The notes below the pieces were generated by a model, which did not search any database, was not told the DNA's origin, and worked only from the letters and a program-made list of their open reading frames with translations. The translations under genes were made by a program, and so were the position numbers. From JBBSUX01 sp038234045 (GTDB lineage Bacteria; Pseudomonadota; Gammaproteobacteria; Burkholderiales; Burkholderiaceae_C), in NCBI GenBank assembly GCA_038234045.1, contig JBBSUX010000099.1, forward strand, positions 1 to 11,451: a DNA stretch of 11,451 nt, written 5' to 3'. The first letter of the stretch is position 1. Each line of letters opens with the position of its first letter. This document shows, piece by piece, positions 1 through 6,349 of this stretch.

Positions 1-537
1 CCTGCGGCGCGCGGACGGGTACTCGAAATCGGTTTCGGGTCTGGCTTGAATCTGCCCTTTTATGACCGGTCACGCGTGGAGTGGATCTGGGCCCTGGAGC
101 CGTCTCTGCAGATGCGTGCGCTGGCTGCACCTCGCGTGGCGTCGTCGGGGCTGGACGTGCGCATGCTGGATCTGCCCGGCGAAGCGCTCGCTCTGCCCGA
201 CCGCAGCGTCGACACGATAGTTGTGACGTTCACGCTGTGCACCATTCCCGATGTCGACGCGGCACTCGCACAGATGCGGCGCGTGCTGCGGCGCGATGGG
301 CAGCTACTGTTCTGCGAGCATGGTGCAGCCCCTGAAGCCGGCGTACGCCGCTGGCAGGACCGTCTGAACGGGGTCTGGCGTCCGCTGGCTGGCGGGTGCA
401 ACCTGAACCGGGAGATCGCTCCCTTGATCCGAGCTGCAGGCTTTCAGTTCGACGAGCTTAACAACGCCTACTTGCCCGGAACGCCGCGCTTCGCGGGGTA
501 CAACACCTGGGGCAGCGCGCGTCCGGACGGCCCGTGA
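1..537 (+). CDS. Class I SAM-dependent methyltransferase, 5' end cut off
   Basis: The reading frame is open from base 1 to a TGA at 535-537, giving 178 visible residues. The first residues contain methyltransferase motif I (VLEIGFGSGLN, about residues 7-17 of the visible part), the glycine-rich loop that binds S-adenosylmethionine. An acidic segment follows near residue 60, then a VVTFTLCTIPD strand and a post-motif VLRRDGQLLFCEHG, in the order expected of the Methyltransf_11/UbiE-like fold. Since motif I is almost at the edge, perhaps 25-40 N-terminal residues lie outside the window; the TTG at 46 is inside motif I and is not a start. The C-terminal segment with RWQDRLNGVWRPLAGGCNLNR fits the small-molecule or lipid methyltransferase branch related to METTL7 proteins. 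The substrate cannot be told. It is followed by a long stretch without an intact gene, so it probably belongs to the left flank and not to the minus-strand block. Confidence 0.88.
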   Translation, partial: PAARGRVLEIGFGSGLNLPFYDRSRVEWIWALEPSLQMRALAAPRVASSGLDVRMLDLPGEALALPDRSVDTIVVTFTLCTIPDVDAALAQMRRVLRRDGQLLFCEHGAAPEAGVRRWQDRLNGVWRPLAGGCNLNREIAPLIRAAGFQFDELNNAYLPGTPRFAGYNTWGSARPDGP

Positions 538-817
538 CCTGCTTGCCTAGACGCTCTTGGCAAACCTGATGAGCTCCCTTGCGCAAGGAAAGACTTCTGG
601 CTGATTCCCATAGTCCGGTTTCCGGTATCCGAACCGGCTCGTCGAACAGCGGCACGGGGTCGAAGCCCGTCGCTCTTGAGTATTGACCGTCTGCCGCAAA
701 AGCTATGCCAAAACAACGACACATTCGGTGCGGTTGGATGTGTGGAGCCCGGCTGTGCGAACCCAGCGTTGAGACTTCAGCCCTCCGCGATCTGCTCTAA
801 CGGCGCATAGAACGCCC

Positions 818-960
818 CTATTGGATTGGTGAGTGGTAGTCGATGCGCTGCGCTTGTGCATCGATCGTGAAATCAACTAGGTCCCTGAACCACGCGGCGT
901 GGTGAATACGGCATCTATCTACAAGTCCGGCGGTTAGCTTCGTCAAGAAAGCATGGTGCG
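818..960 (-). pseudogene. Truncated remnant of a DUF1499-type gene
   Basis: Reading the minus strand toward a stop at 818-820 gives FRDLVDFTIDAQAQRIDYHS. This matches FRDQVEFSIDAHAQRIDFRS in the intact DUF1499 gene at 7209-7697 at 14 of 20 positions. At DNA level, 839-889 aligns without gaps to 7308-7358 at 41 of 51 bases by hand count. Upstream of that core only weak similarity continues (to about 960), there is no signal peptide or start, and the frame stops six residues after the core. It therefore lacks the glycine- and arginine-rich GRSDFGKNR segment that closes the family domain. I read it as the leftover of a second, diverged copy. The left boundary is the stop codon; the right boundary is approximate. 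Confidence 0.6.
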
Positions 961-1014
961 CCAGAGAGAAGTTGGCGACTTCGGCAGCAGGATGCGTTGA
1001 GCTGCCGAAGGAAG

Positions 1015-1044
1015 GGCGTCTCCCCCAAAGTTGGGGGAGACGCC
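1015..1044 (-). terminator. Perfect inverted repeat, likely terminator of the PepSY gene
   Basis: Two 14-base arms (GGCGTCTCCCCCAA at 1015-1028 and its exact reverse complement at 1031-1044) surround a 2-base centre, allowing a very stable GC-rich hairpin. On the minus strand it lies 12 bases after the stop codon of the PepSY gene, where an intrinsic terminator is expected. The tract after the stem on the minus strand (CTTCCTTCGG) is only partly T-rich, so termination efficiency is uncertain. It may instead work mainly to stabilise the 3' end of the transcript. Confidence 0.75.
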
Positions 1045-1056
1045 GTGGCCCTTTCA

Positions 1057-1404
1057 TCAGTCCGGATTGGCTCCTTCCAATTTGTTTTCCAAAACCTTTC
1101 CTGTTTTCGCATCGACGCCGACTTCCTGTGTGCCTTTGCCGTCCTGGATGTCGAACGAATAGCGCTGGCCGCTGCCGCCCGGCTCTTTTTCAAGTTCTTC
1201 GTCGGTGATTTTGCCGGGGTGTGCCTTGAGCGCGATGGCACGGGCATCCGTCATCGTGATGTTGTCATTCCGGGCAACTTTCTGACCAGCGGTTGTCTGG
1301 ACAGCGGATTGCTGTGCCGCCGTAGGAACGTCTGCCGCGTAAGCGACGGTACCGGCTCCGGCGATTGCCAGGATCAGGATCGAGAGTTTGCTGTTGTAGC
1401 GCAT
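1057..1404 (-). CDS. Small secreted PepSY-domain protein
   Basis: Codes for 115 residues. A typical Sec signal peptide (residues 1 to about 23, MRYNSKLSILILAIAGAG then VAYA-AD) predicts export to the periplasm. After a Gln/Ala/Thr-rich linker, residues about 48-112 form one PepSY domain. It opens with ITMTDARAIALKAHPGKI, continues with a strand around RYSFDIQD, and ends with VGVDAKTGKVLENK, the usual closing signature (D-x-x-T-G-x-V). PepSY domains are known as inhibitory or ligand-binding modules in peptidase propeptides and as stand-alone periplasmic proteins near metal- or envelope-sensing systems; the ligand here is unknown. The ATG at 1404 is supported by GAGGA (forward 1411-1415) six bases upstream on the minus strand. 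It follows the DedA-PAP2 gene by 74 bp, so it may be co-transcribed or use its own promoter in that gap. Confidence 0.88.
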   Translation of the reverse strand: MRYNSKLSILILAIAGAGTVAYAADVPTAAQQSAVQTTAGQKVARNDNITMTDARAIALKAHPGKITDEELEKEPGGSGQRYSFDIQDGKGTQEVGVDAKTGKVLENKLEGANPD

Positions 1405-1421
1405 GGGATTTCCTCAGATAG

Positions 1422-1437
1422 ACGCAAACATTTGCGT
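1422..1437. promoter_or_regulatory. Palindrome in the leader of the PepSY gene
   Basis: ACGCAAA-CA-TTTGCGT is a perfect inverted repeat with 7-base arms and a 2-base centre. It lies 18-33 bases upstream of the PepSY start codon and just upstream of its ribosome binding site. Position and symmetry suit an operator for a dimeric regulator or a small leader hairpin. No regulator is identifiable, and the role is inferred from placement only. Confidence 0.35.
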
Positions 1438-1478
1438 GAGAGAGAGTCTCCCGCTTCAAACTTAGCGCTTACTGAGCA

Positions 1479-3476
1479 TCACCACAGCAGCAGCACGGGC
1501 CCGTTTCTTTTCTCATCTGCCACAGAAGCATCCGTCTTGCGGGCGTCTTGCGAGAGCAAATGCACAGGCAGCGCGAAATCTTCGCGGGTGTGCGGCAACG
1601 AGCCGATGTGGGCAGCGTGTTCTGCCGTCTCGATGGTTACAGTGCCGAACCAGAGTGGCAGTGAGGCGCCTTGGGCCATGATGATGTTCATGTGCGCACC
1701 CCACAGCCGGAGCACCACACGTTCTTGTGCATTGAGCTGCTTGACGAAGCTCAGGCCCTGAATTCGACCGTGATCGAACCTCGGAAAGACCGGCAGCTGA
1801 GCGATCGGCGCACTCGGCAGCAAGGACAACAAAAGCGAGGCAGGTCGTAATCCGGAATCGGCCTGCCATCCTTGAGAGATGAGCACATCAGTGATGTGCG
1901 TCTTGGTGCCGACCCACTGGACCGAGAAGGGTTCTTCCGTGTCGCCGCCAAGTTCCGAACGCGCAGCAGGCTGGTCGCGCCAGGCTCCGGCTTTCCACGA
2001 TGCAAAGGAACCTGTCTGCTCCGGTGCTGCGTACGCATACCGGGCCACATCAGCATCATGGCGCACGGCTGCGAAAGTGCCGCCCCCAAGCACCACGGTT
2101 CCTGCCATCAACAGCGCCACGGGCAGCGCACGCAGCCGCTCGCCGGAGACGTGATTCAGATACGCAATGCTGACCACGGCAAGCCATGCCAGCCCCAGGC
2201 TCAGGCTGGCCACGACATCCGAGAACCAGTGCACGCCCAGATAGATGCGCGAGCCGGAGACCGCCAGAATCACAAGGCCAGCCGATACGGCGATGACGAT
2301 CCGCTGCCAGGCAGGTCGCCCCCGCGCCAGCAGAAAAGCCATGAAACCGTAGACGACAACGCTCAAGGTCGTATGGCCGCTCGGGAGCGAATACTGTTCG
2401 GGCCCCACGTAAAAATTGTGTGGCCGATGCCGGCCGATGGAGGGCTTCAGGGCCCACACCAGCAACTCGGCCACACCGGTGGTGGCCAGCCAGTAGCCCA
2501 AGGTGCGCCAATACTTGAGGCCAGCCAAAAGGGCCGCGATCACCACTACCAGCGCGATCGTTCCAGCAGGACCGCCTGCCTCGGTGATCGTGAGCATGAT
2601 GTTGTCGGCCCAGCCGGTGCGCAGGGCCTGGAATGCGCTGAAGACGCTCTGATCGAACTGCACCAAGGGATCGCGAGCGAACACATCCTCGAGAACGGCT
2701 CCGAACAGCCAAGCGCTGCCTGCCAGCAGCACGGTCGCGGCCAATAGCGCGCTGGACTCCGGCCGCGCTGGATCGAGGAGCGAGAGCGTGATCGAGGAGA
2801 CAGGTCCGGATCGCGTACGGGCCGCTGCGACTGCCCTGTCCCGGAGCCTGCCCAGTACAGGCCTGCTGTACCGGTTGGCGACAGCCCAGATCTTGAGCAA
2901 GAGCCACAAGGCCAACACCATCAGCACCAGCAAGATGACCAAACGCGAGCTGACCGCACCGGCCAGTTGCAGTGATGCCCCGAACGCAAGCCCTGGAAGC
3001 AGGTGGGCCGCAGCCCAGGCGATGGCAGAGAGGATGTTGACGGCGTAGAACTTGAGGCTCGGCATGTGCGACATGCCGGCAACCAGCGGAACGACAGCCC
3101 GCAAGGGACCGAGAAAGCGGCCAACGAAGATGCTGCTCGCGCCGCGCTTTTCAAAATACGCGCGACCGCGTTCGAACAGCTCGGGATGCTTGCGCATCGG
3201 CCACGCCGAGCGGATGCGTTCACCGTAGTGTTGCCCGAGCCAGAAGCTGAGGCCGTCGCCCAGGATGGCGCCGATGATGGCCGCTGCGGCTGTCCACCAC
3301 GGATTCAGCCCTCCCAGGCCGATGAGGGTGCCGCCGATGAAGACCGCTGTGCTGCCCGGGATGACACTACCGACGACAGCAAGCGCCTCAAGCATTGCGC
3401 CGGCGAAGACCAGAGCCAGCGCAAGCGCGGGGTGCGCCGAAAAGTAGCCGATGAGGGCCTGGAGGTGGGATTGCAT
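1479..3476 (-). CDS. DedA / PAP2 phosphatase / LssY_C fusion membrane protein
   Basis: 665 residues from the ATG at 3476. I prefer this to the in-frame ATG at 3578 because DedA proteins usually begin shortly before the first helix; neither start has a clear Shine-Dalgarno. Residues about 1-200 are a DedA (SNARE-associated) domain with the FVGRFLGPLRAVVPLVAG signature near 117-134. Residues about 240-440 are a type 2 phosphatidic acid phosphatase domain with all three catalytic motifs: K344-x6-R351-P352, PSGH at 365-368, and S409-R410-x5-H416-x3-D420. Residues about 515-640, after a last helix, match the LssY C-terminal domain. DedA proteins are linked to lipid flipping and proton-motive-force homeostasis, and PAP2 enzymes dephosphorylate lipid phosphates such as undecaprenyl pyrophosphate or phosphatidate. 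The product probably recycles or remodels a lipid carrier at the inner membrane; the exact substrate is not determined. It lies downstream of the COG4705 gene. Confidence 0.9.
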   Translation of the reverse strand: MQSHLQALIGYFSAHPALALALVFAGAMLEALAVVGSVIPGSTAVFIGGTLIGLGGLNPWWTAAAAIIGAILGDGLSFWLGQHYGERIRSAWPMRKHPELFERGRAYFEKRGASSIFVGRFLGPLRAVVPLVAGMSHMPSLKFYAVNILSAIAWAAAHLLPGLAFGASLQLAGAVSSRLVILLVLMVLALWLLLKIWAVANRYSRPVLGRLRDRAVAAARTRSGPVSSITLSLLDPARPESSALLAATVLLAGSAWLFGAVLEDVFARDPLVQFDQSVFSAFQALRTGWADNIMLTITEAGGPAGTIALVVVIAALLAGLKYWRTLGYWLATTGVAELLVWALKPSIGRHRPHNFYVGPEQYSLPSGHTTLSVVVYGFMAFLLARGRPAWQRIVIAVSAGLVILAVSGSRIYLGVHWFSDVVASLSLGLAWLAVVSIAYLNHVSGERLRALPVALLMAGTVVLGGGTFAAVRHDADVARYAYAAPEQTGSFASWKAGAWRDQPAARSELGGDTEEPFSVQWVGTKTHITDVLISQGWQADSGLRPASLLLSLLPSAPIAQLPVFPRFDHGRIQGLSFVKQLNAQERVVLRLWGAHMNIIMAQGASLPLWFGTVTIETAEHAAHIGSLPHTREDFALPVHLLSQDARKTDASVADEKRNGPVLLLW

Positions 3477-3669
3477 GCGGTTGGCTGGCAGGGGGGAGGG
3501 CGGACCTAGCCTTTGGGCTGCGCTTTCGACTTGCCCTTGTTTGTCTGCGCAATCCACAACGCGCCTGTCCGTGTGCATGTGCGCGCGCAGATCAGATTCC
3601 TACGCTCCATCGGGTTCTTCTATCCTCCGTCACGGGGGCGCGGACAGGTCTCGAGTCCAGCCAAAATTC

Positions 3670-4449
3670 TCAGCCAGCGGCAACTCGTCGCGATTCACTG
3701 ACCTGATGCGACCGGAAGATGACCAGGCCAACAATCACGACAAGGAATGCCACGCTCGTCACCACCGTCCCCAGGCCGAGGCCGCCGTTTGCTTTGGGCT
3801 GCGACAGCAGGTCGCCAAGCGACGCGCCGAGCGGCCGGGTCAGGATGTAAGCGATCCAGAACGCCAGGACATCGTTCAGACCGGCCTTGTAATACAGCAG
3901 CGTGACCAGCGCGATGGCGCCAGCGAACAACAGCGCGGAAACCAAGTAACCAAGGTGAGCACCTTCTGACAAAAGATCGCCGCCAGCGGTGCCGAGTGTG
4001 AAGGTGAACAAAATCGCCGACCAGTAGAAAAGTTCTCGTCGCGTCGTCTGGATGGTATGGACCGAAAGAGACTTTTCGACCGCGTACCAAGCAGCGAACG
4101 TCAGGCACAACGCGACCGTGAACACCACCGTCGTGACCCACAGGGGAACGCCGAGCTTGTCGACCAGGCTGTCGGTAATAAGGGTACCGGCAACGCTGAT
4201 CAAGACCACCGCCAACCAATAGAAAGCCGGCAGGTACCTGCGTGAGCGGAATTGAACGATCAGCGCAACCACCAGCATCGCTCCCACCACGAGTGAGGCC
4301 AGTGCGAGTCCGAGATTGAGTTTGACCGACAACATGTCCGCTATCGTCTCGCCGACGGTGGTCGCCATGATCTTGATGATCCAGAAATAGATCGTGAGCT
4401 GGGGCACCTTGTTAAGCATTTGCTCGTTGCCTGAGGTTGCTGCGTTCAT
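3670..4449 (-). CDS. DUF347/COG4705 four-repeat membrane protein
   Basis: 259 residues from the ATG at 4449. A TTG at 4482 would add 11 lysine-rich residues but is less likely; the ATG at 4419, just before the conserved NKVPQ, is another option. The protein is almost wholly hydrophobic, with about eight membrane segments. It shows four internal repeats with the pattern aromatic-W-x(n)-G-x(4)-D-x-L: FWIIKIMATTVGETIADML (22-40), YWLA...GTLITDSL (77-95), YWSA...GTAGGDLL (142-160) and FWIA...GASLGDLL (198-215). This is the layout I know for the DUF347 repeat family (COG4705, 'membrane-anchored protein'), whose function is not established. The conserved Glu34 and the Asp in each repeat sit in membrane segments and could bind cations or protons, which is inference. 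It lies 29 bp after the end of the frame-corrected upstream gene, suggesting co-transcription. Confidence 0.85.
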   Translation of the reverse strand: MNAATSGNEQMLNKVPQLTIYFWIIKIMATTVGETIADMLSVKLNLGLALASLVVGAMLVVALIVQFRSRRYLPAFYWLAVVLISVAGTLITDSLVDKLGVPLWVTTVVFTVALCLTFAAWYAVEKSLSVHTIQTTRRELFYWSAILFTFTLGTAGGDLLSEGAHLGYLVSALLFAGAIALVTLLYYKAGLNDVLAFWIAYILTRPLGASLGDLLSQPKANGGLGLGTVVTSVAFLVVIVGLVIFRSHQVSESRRVAAG

Positions 4450-4478
4450 CCGGATATTCTTTTTCTTCTTGACCAGAC

Positions 4479-4568
4479 TCAACGCAAGCGCGGGTGTGCC
4501 GTGAAAAACGTTTCGAGCCCGTCGACCAGAATCAGCTCCATGTCGGCGGCGAAATGCATGAGCTTGGG
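4479..4568 (-). other. Out-of-frame original C-terminus of the secreted helical protein
   Basis: In the -1 frame relative to the gene above, this stretch codes for about 28 residues including PKLMHFAADMELILVDG and ends at a TGA (4479-4481). Its amphipathic pattern continues the helical style of the upstream protein, and its stop lies 29 bp before the next gene, as in a tidy operon. A single-base deletion in the C run (GGG at 4566-4568 on the plus strand), or a sequencing error there, explains the break. I see no slippery heptamer for programmed -1 frameshifting. Confidence 0.6.
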
Positions 4569-5170
4569 TTCTTCTGATCTGCTGCTTCCTTCATGCCGAG
4601 CAAGGTTCGATTCATGGCTTCCTTGAGCGTGGCGTCGGAGGTGCGAGGTTCGATGGCTGCCCACCACGCCGAAGCTTCGCGGACTGTTTCGGACACCTGA
4701 GTCCAGTTCACGGAACTCGAAGACAGCAAGGCATTGATCTTGAAACCGACGTAGTCGAGTTGCGCCACCTGCACCGGGACCGATTTCGGCCCGCGCGGCA
4801 TAGCCTCCTGGAGCACTTTGTACGTCTCGATGGCTTGAACCCCCAAGGCGCTTCGGTCTCCTGCTGTCCATGCGCTGCGAATACCGGTCAAGAGCGCATC
4901 CAGGGTCTTCTTACGGTCGGGTGACAGGGGCTTGGCAAGCCGAGCGTCGAGCGCGTTGATGTCGGACATCGCCTTGTTGAACGTTGCTGCGTCGATCGAT
5001 GGCGCGTTCTCGCTCAGTTGCTCGGCGATCTCGCTGGCCTGTGACAGCGCATTAGTGGGAGGGTGGGTCGTCGATCTTGCCGCCATTGCCGGACAGGCGG
5101 CGCCGATGAAAAGTGCCGCCACGAGGAAGGCGCCGACAGCAGACTCTTTGATTTTCTTCACGCTCAACAT
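4532..5170 (-). CDS. Secreted helical protein of unknown function, probably frameshifted near its 3' end
   Basis: 212 residues as read. The ATG at 5170 has an excellent ribosome binding site (AAGGAG, forward 5177-5182). Residues 1-30 are a Sec signal peptide (ending ACPAMA-AR). The mature part is rich in Ala, Leu, Ser and charged residues and looks all-helical, with conserved-looking segments at 138-150 (LDYVGFKINALLS) and 155-170 (NWTQVSETVREASAWW). I do not recognise the family with certainty; YfdX-like periplasmic proteins are a loose comparison only. After KEAADQKN the frame ends with ten poor-looking residues (PSSCISPPTWS). In the -1 frame the same DNA gives KLMHFAADMELILVDGLETFF and then HPRLR before a TGA at 4479, a far more natural end. 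One extra C in the run at 4566-4568 would join the two into a 230-residue protein. It probably heads the minus-strand operon. Confidence 0.75.
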   Translation of the reverse strand: MLSVKKIKESAVGAFLVAALFIGAACPAMAARSTTHPPTNALSQASEIAEQLSENAPSIDAATFNKAMSDINALDARLAKPLSPDRKKTLDALLTGIRSAWTAGDRSALGVQAIETYKVLQEAMPRGPKSVPVQVAQLDYVGFKINALLSSSSVNWTQVSETVREASAWWAAIEPRTSDATLKEAMNRTLLGMKEAADQKNPSSCISPPTWS

Positions 5171-5356
5171 GATGCGCTCCTTTGTTTCGGTGCAAACGAA
5201 TCTACGCTGAAGGTGTTGGTCCCTCTGTCTGCCATCGCACATAATGCCAGGAAACCTGCAGATCGCAGGCCGGCCCTGAAGAAGGCAGTGCGCAAGGCAG
5301 GGAAGCATGACGCATTCTTCCCGCGCTGCCTGCGTGATGAGCATCAGGAGAACAAG
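5171..5356. promoter_or_regulatory. Divergent promoter region between the minus-strand block and the COG4280 gene
   Basis: These 186 bases separate two genes facing away from each other, each with a strong ribosome binding site at the edge (AAGGAG for the minus gene, AGGAG at 5346-5350 for the plus gene). Promoters for both directions must lie here or inside the neighbouring genes. I find no convincing -35/-10 pair; a TAGATT on the minus strand near 5208 is the best -10 candidate and lacks a good partner. Confidence 0.4.
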
Positions 5357-6346
5357 ATGACCGAATGGACTTCCGCCGTTCCAACGGTGCTCGCCTCCTT
5401 CATGGCCTCGATGGTCGAGTTCGTCGAGGCGCTGACCATCGTGCTGGCCGTCGGCGTGGTGCGCGGATGGCGCTCTGCGCTGCTCGGCACGGCGGCCGCA
5501 TTTGGCGTGCTCGTGGGCCTGGTGGCAGCACTCGGCCCGGCGCTGACCCGGATCCCGCTGACCGTCGTGCAGATGGTCGTCGGTACCTTGCTGCTGCTGT
5601 TCGGCCTGCGCTGGTTGCGCAAGGCCATCCTGCGCGCGGCCGGTGTGCTGGCGCTGCACGACGAAGCCAAGGCCTTCGAGGAAGAGGCCGCCTCGCTGCG
5701 CAGGCAAGGCAGCGCTGCGCGGCAAACCATCGACAAACTGGCCTTCAGCACGGCGTTCAAGATCGTGATGCTCGAAGGCATCGAGGTGGTGTTCATCGTC
5801 ATCGCCATCGGCGCCGGTGGACAGACGCTGGTGCCCGCCTGGGTGGGCGCAGCGCTGGCCCTGCTCGTCGTCGTGGTCCTCGGCCTGTGGCTGCACCGGC
5901 CGCTGGCCAACGTGCCGGAGAACGCGCTGAAGTTCGGCGTGGGCGTTCTGCTTTCGGCCTTCGGCACGTTCTGGGTCGGCGAAGGCATCGGTCTCGCATG
6001 GCCTGGCGCTGACTGGGCACTGCTGGCCTTGAGCACGGCCTTCCTGCTCGTCGCACTCGGACTGGTGCAAGCTTGCAAGCGCTTGCGTCAAGCGGCTCCG
6101 GGCCGACCCAAAGCCGCGAAGGCTGCGCTCGAAGTGAAGAAAGGCCCGCTGGCACGCATCGGCGAGGAACTGGTCGGCTTGTTCATCGACGACGGATGGC
6201 TCGCCGCTGGCACTGCGCTGTGGGTGTTGGCCGCCTGGTGGGCCGAGTCGCGCCATGGCATCGCGCCGGGGCCCGGGGGCATCGCTTTTACCGCCGGACT
6301 GTTCCTCGTGCTGGCCGGCAGTGCCGTCCGGCGGGCGAGGAACTGA
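5357..6346 (+). CDS. COG4280-type polytopic membrane protein with duplicated E-x-x-E motif
   Basis: 329 residues from the ATG at 5357, six bases after AGGAG; upstream in-frame codons lie outside the conserved part. The protein has about eight membrane segments in two halves, split by a charged helical stretch at about 100-128. The first helix carries VEFVEALTIVLAVG (E21, E24) and the first helix of the second half carries LEGIEVVFIVIAIG (E140, E143). This direct duplication recalls the REGLE helices of FTR1/EfeU iron permeases, although the Arg is absent. COG4280 members are annotated only as predicted membrane proteins. A divalent-cation transport role is therefore inference from paired membrane glutamates. 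A basic linker (about 238-265) precedes the last helices. It is 3 bp from the phosphoglycerate mutase gene and surely co-transcribed with it. Confidence 0.82.
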   Translation: MTEWTSAVPTVLASFMASMVEFVEALTIVLAVGVVRGWRSALLGTAAAFGVLVGLVAALGPALTRIPLTVVQMVVGTLLLLFGLRWLRKAILRAAGVLALHDEAKAFEEEAASLRRQGSAARQTIDKLAFSTAFKIVMLEGIEVVFIVIAIGAGGQTLVPAWVGAALALLVVVVLGLWLHRPLANVPENALKFGVGVLLSAFGTFWVGEGIGLAWPGADWALLALSTAFLLVALGLVQACKRLRQAAPGRPKAAKAALEVKKGPLARIGEELVGLFIDDGWLAAGTALWVLAAWWAESRHGIAPGPGGIAFTAGLFLVLAGSAVRRARN

Positions 6347-6349
6347 CGA

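Larger units (their letters stand above)
538..1056. other. 519-bp stretch without an intact gene
   Basis: No reading frame here has a credible start, ribosome binding site and recognisable product. It does hold a minus-strand remnant resembling the end of a DUF1499 gene (about 818-960) and a strong hairpin (1015-1044), both listed separately. The part from 538 to about 817 shows nothing I recognise: short overlapping frames on both strands only. It looks like decayed DNA at the border between the left-flank methyltransferase and the minus-strand block. Confidence 0.6.

Noticed and set aside
538..817. A small gene or insertion-sequence fragment after the methyltransferase
   Set aside because: Minus-strand frames here give no recognisable transposase or other motif and no ribosome binding site; no terminal inverted repeats were found.
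997..1761. A 254-codon plus-strand frame opposite the PepSY gene
   Set aside because: It runs across the terminator hairpin, the PepSY gene and the end of the next gene, has Cys/Arg-rich composition, and the minus strand has a clear signal peptide and PepSY domain.
1872..2747. A 291-codon plus-strand frame opposite the DedA-PAP2 gene
   Set aside because: It has no recognisable domain and low-complexity antisense composition; the minus strand carries three intact PAP2 motifs.
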